Shown here one piece after another: positions 39,588 through 41,952 of a stretch of DNA of 41,952 nt (positions are counted from its first letter, which is position 1; each line of letters starts with the position of its first letter). The stretch comes from Clostridiales bacterium (GTDB lineage: Bacteria > Bacillota > Clostridia > Oscillospirales > Oscillospiraceae). The notes beneath the pieces are model-generated. The model saw only the letters and a program-made list of their open reading frames with translations. It ran no database searches and was not told where the DNA came from. Position numbers and translations under genes: made by a program. Where the stretch lies: positions 1-41,952 of the forward strand of contig JALFXH010000137.1 of the NCBI GenBank assembly GCA_022786965.1. Reading direction: 5' to 3'.

Positions 39588-40970
39588 ATGTTCCATCGTT
39601 ACATCGGCGACAGGGCGTTTTACCGCCGTGTCCTTGGGATTGCCGTGCCCATTATCATCCAGAACGGCATCACAAACTTTGTTTCTTTGCTAGACAACAT
39701 CATGGTCGGTCAGGTGGGCACCATTCCCATGAGCGGCGTGTCCATCGTCAACGGCCTGATTTTTGTTTTTAATCTGTGTATTTTCGGTGCCAGCTCCGGC
39801 GCCGGTATTTTTACTGCCCAGTTTCATGGCTCCCATGACACCGAGGGCGTGCGCTACACCTTCCGGTTCAAATTCCTGATCTGTGTGCTGCTGGGGCTGC
39901 TGGGGGGAACCCTTTTCGCCCTGAAGGGCAGCACCCTCATTGGGCTGTACCTCACCGGCGAGGGTGACGCCGCCACGGCGGCGGGAGCACTGGAATACGG
40001 CCTGAAATACCTGGCCATTATGCTCTGGGGCTTCCTGCCCTTCGCCATCGCCAACGCCTACGCCAGCACCCTGAAGGAATGCGGCAACACCTTCCTTCCC
40101 ATGCTGGCAGGCATCGCCGCCGTGCTGGTAAACCTGTGTCTCAACTATGTGCTGATCTTCGGCCATTTCGGCGCGCCGAAAATGGGCGTGGAGGGCGCGG
40201 CTCTCGCCACCGTCATTTCCCGGTATGTGGAGCTGGCGATTCTCGCCGGGTGGGTGCACCTCAACCACCGGCGCAATCCCTTCATCGTGGGGGCCTACCG
40301 CAGCCTGTACTTGCCGGGAAAGCTGCTGAAAACCATTATCGTCAAGGGGATGCCATTGCTGGTCAACGAGGCGCTGTGGTCCAGCGGCATGGCCTTCATG
40401 AACCAGTGCTACTCCACCTGCGGTCTGGATGTGGTGCCCGCCATGAACATTTCCTCCACCCTGTTCAATCTGGCCAGCGTGGTGTTCCTGTCTCTGGGCA
40501 ACGCCGTGGGCATCATCATGGGCCAAATGCTGGGGGCGGGCCGGACGGAACCGGAGGTGCGGGATTCCAACAGGAAGCTGCTGACCCTGTCCGTCAGCTC
40601 CGGGGCCTTCTTCGGCCTGCTCATGGCCTCCATTTCCGGGCTGTTCCCCCAAATTTACAACACCACCGACGCCGTGCGGCATCTGGCAACCGCGCTGATC
40701 TGCGTCAACGCCGTGTTCATGCCCTTTGACGCCTACGTCAACGCCACCTACTTCACCCTGCGTTCCGGCGGTCAGACCTTTGTCACCTTCCTGTTTGACA
40801 GCTGCTTTACCTGGGTGGTCTGCGTGCCGGTTGCTTTCTGCCTGAGCCGGTTTACCAATCTTTCCATTGTACCCCTGTTCTCCATCTGCCTGTCCACCTA
40901 CCTCATCAAGTGCGCCATCGGCGCGTTCATGCTGAAGCAGGGCAAGTGGATTCAGAATCTGACGGTATAA
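39588..40970 (+). CDS. MATE-family multidrug/cation efflux protein
   Basis: The 460-residue transporter has twelve hydrophobic segments in two halves. Family marks include AVPIIIQNGITNFVSLLDNI, MVGQVGTIPMSGVSIVNG, YASTLKECGNTFLPM, GVEGAALATVISRYVEL and, in the second half, KGMPLLVNEALWSSGMAF and SLGNAVGIIMGQMLGAG. It exports drugs or metabolites using Na or H gradients; the substrate cannot be told. AAGGGG precedes the start. The family B repeat lies 19 bases upstream. Confidence 0.95.
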   Translation: MFHRYIGDRAFYRRVLGIAVPIIIQNGITNFVSLLDNIMVGQVGTIPMSGVSIVNGLIFVFNLCIFGASSGAGIFTAQFHGSHDTEGVRYTFRFKFLICVLLGLLGGTLFALKGSTLIGLYLTGEGDAATAAGALEYGLKYLAIMLWGFLPFAIANAYASTLKECGNTFLPMLAGIAAVLVNLCLNYVLIFGHFGAPKMGVEGAALATVISRYVELAILAGWVHLNHRRNPFIVGAYRSLYLPGKLLKTIIVKGMPLLVNEALWSSGMAFMNQCYSTCGLDVVPAMNISSTLFNLASVVFLSLGNAVGIIMGQMLGAGRTEPEVRDSNRKLLTLSVSSGAFFGLLMASISGLFPQIYNTTDAVRHLATALICVNAVFMPFDAYVNATYFTLRSGGQTFVTFLFDSCFTWVVCVPVAFCLSRFTNLSIVPLFSICLSTYLIKCAIGAFMLKQGKWIQNLTV

Positions 40971-41089
40971 ATCCGGCATTGTCATCGCACGCCAAAACGC
41001 TTTCGAAGAAAGCGACAGCGGAGAAGAGGCCGGCGCCGTTTACTATTCGTACTATTCAGAAAAAATATGCTTGCTTGTGTAATTTTTCG

Positions 41090-41118
41090 TTGATTTTTGC
41101 ACATAGAGCCGATATACT
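41090..41118 (+). promoter_or_regulatory. Promoter of the 7TM sensor gene
   Basis: TTGATT (41090-41095), a 17-base spacer and TATACT (41113-41118). The leader to ATG 41201 is about 75 bases. Confidence 0.75.
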
Positions 41119-41200
41119 GTAGGTAGTACACAGAAGAGAGATTCGGAGAGGAATTCGGCTTCCCTCCCCGGCGGCGGATGCACAGGAAGGATAAGGCAGT

Positions 41201-41952
41201 ATGAATCAGACGCTCCTGGAAGTCTATATTCTGGCCTCCATTGTCATCGCGATTACGGACGTAGTGCTGGCCATAAAATCCATTCAAAAGAGCAAGGCCA
41301 CAGGACGGTATCTGGGCCTTGCCTGCGTCGGCGCGGCTGTGGTGGATATCAGTTATCTGATCAGTATTCTGAGCGGGGACTACTTCTGCGTGTCGGCGAT
41401 GTCCAGCATCTATTTTGTCAGCATCGATTTTATGCTGGTGTGCCTGCTGATTTTCACGGTCTTTTTTACGAAAAACAAATTCACGGATCTTTCCCGGGCA
41501 GCCCTTCGTCTGGCCGCGCTGTATGCCACCTTTGAGGTCGCAATCTTCGCCATCAATCCCTTCTGCGAGGTGGCGTTGGGGTATGTGCGCAGGGACACGG
41601 TGATCGCCCGGTACGCCTACCAGATGAAGCCCCTCTTTACTGGATGCACCTGCTCTATACCTATATATTGGTCGTGGTGGTACTGACTCTGCTGATCGTG
41701 AAAATGTGCAGAGTTCCCCGGGAATACAGAGCGCAGTTCCTTTATGTGATTACCGGAATACTGATTATTGTAGCGGTGAACGCGGTGTTCCTGTACCTGC
41801 CGGGTGTGAGTATGTTCAATCTTCTGGACTACTCCATCTGCGGCTACAGCCTGACGGCTTTCCTGCTGTACTGGTGCTGCTTTGGGTACTCCACCCACGG
41901 CTTGCTGAACCGGCTGAAAACCAGTGTATTTGAAAACATCGATCAGGGCATC
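41201..41952 (+). pseudogene. 7TM sensor protein with a frame break, runs off the window
   Basis: The first 145 codons give MNQTLLEVYILASIVIAITD and further hydrophobic helices, ending in YAYQMKPLF; the frame then stops at 41686. In another frame, from about 41638, the protein continues without a stop to the window end: YWMHLLYTYILVVVVLTLLIV, YRAQFLYVITGILIIVAVNA, and so on to FENIDQGI. A single missing T in the run at 41636-41638 would join the two. Together they fit the N-terminal seven-helix domain of clostridial GGDEF or histidine kinase proteins (HisKA_7TM). The output domain lies outside. It may be a true pseudogene or a sequencing error. Confidence 0.65.

Noticed and set aside
41706..41933. 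75-codon frame near the right end
   Set aside because: It is out of frame with the continuing 7TM helices, which are the better explanation of this stretch.

Overview
The window looks like a piece of chromosome from an anaerobic, GC-rich gut clostridium, most likely of the Oscillospiraceae/Ruminococcaceae type. The evidence is strong AGGAGG-type ribosome binding sites, sigma-A promoters with 17-base spacers, a Spo0A-type regulator with 0A boxes, the pair of a GGGtGRT protein with a NifU-like scaffold, DUF1540 and DUF6472 mini-proteins, and clostridial gene order (gdpP-rplI-dnaB, tilS-hpt-ftsH). The species cannot be named from the sequence alone.

Layout. Bases 1 to about 3,900 are visibly more A/T-rich and are the right end of an integrated element: the tail of a serine recombinase, a small lipoprotein, an XRE repressor with an operator-like palindrome, a WYL regulator and a tyrosine integrase facing the junction. 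Core chromosome follows. On the minus strand are GGGtGRT/NifU-like and rpe. On the plus strand are a DUF1540 protein, an HtrA protease, a Spo0A-like regulator, an LCP wall-polymer ligase, a BlaI-type repressor, a left-handed beta-helix protein, glmM, and an accessory run (XRE with membrane helices, 5-formyl-THF cyclo-ligase, PH-like membrane protein, DUF1643, YfcE phosphodiesterase, DUF6472, large lipoprotein metallopeptidase). Then come a CBS protein and lysA (minus; lysA sits behind a lysine riboswitch with terminator) and a hemolysin III homologue (plus).

From 29.9 kb down to 22.2 kb runs one long minus-strand operon, gdpP-rplI-dnaB-tilS-hpt-ftsH, with overlapping genes. It links c-di-AMP turnover, ribosome, replication, tRNA decoding, purine salvage and membrane proteolysis. 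Divergent from it is ribonuclease J (plus) with a long leader, then a dus gene. A parvulin-type PPIase stands alone on the minus strand. Next is a tightly coupled four-gene minus-strand operon (membrane-anchored exported protein, phosphodiester glycosidase, Lgt-like membrane protein, small kinase-fold protein) that I take to be an uncharacterised envelope system. nagA and a MATE exporter follow on the plus strand. The window ends in a 7TM sensor gene whose frame is broken.

Between the genes lie several families of small non-coding palindromic repeats. Two 151-base copies (family A) sit 20 kb apart in opposite orientation. Two shorter copies (family B) lie at 27.3 and 39.5 kb. Three larger palindromic units (family D) share outer ends and begin 1 to 9 bases after a stop codon; one of them carries a family A core nested inside. 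These repeats, the four-gene envelope operon, and the degenerate Spo0A-like regulator with tandem 0A boxes are the parts most worth a second look.
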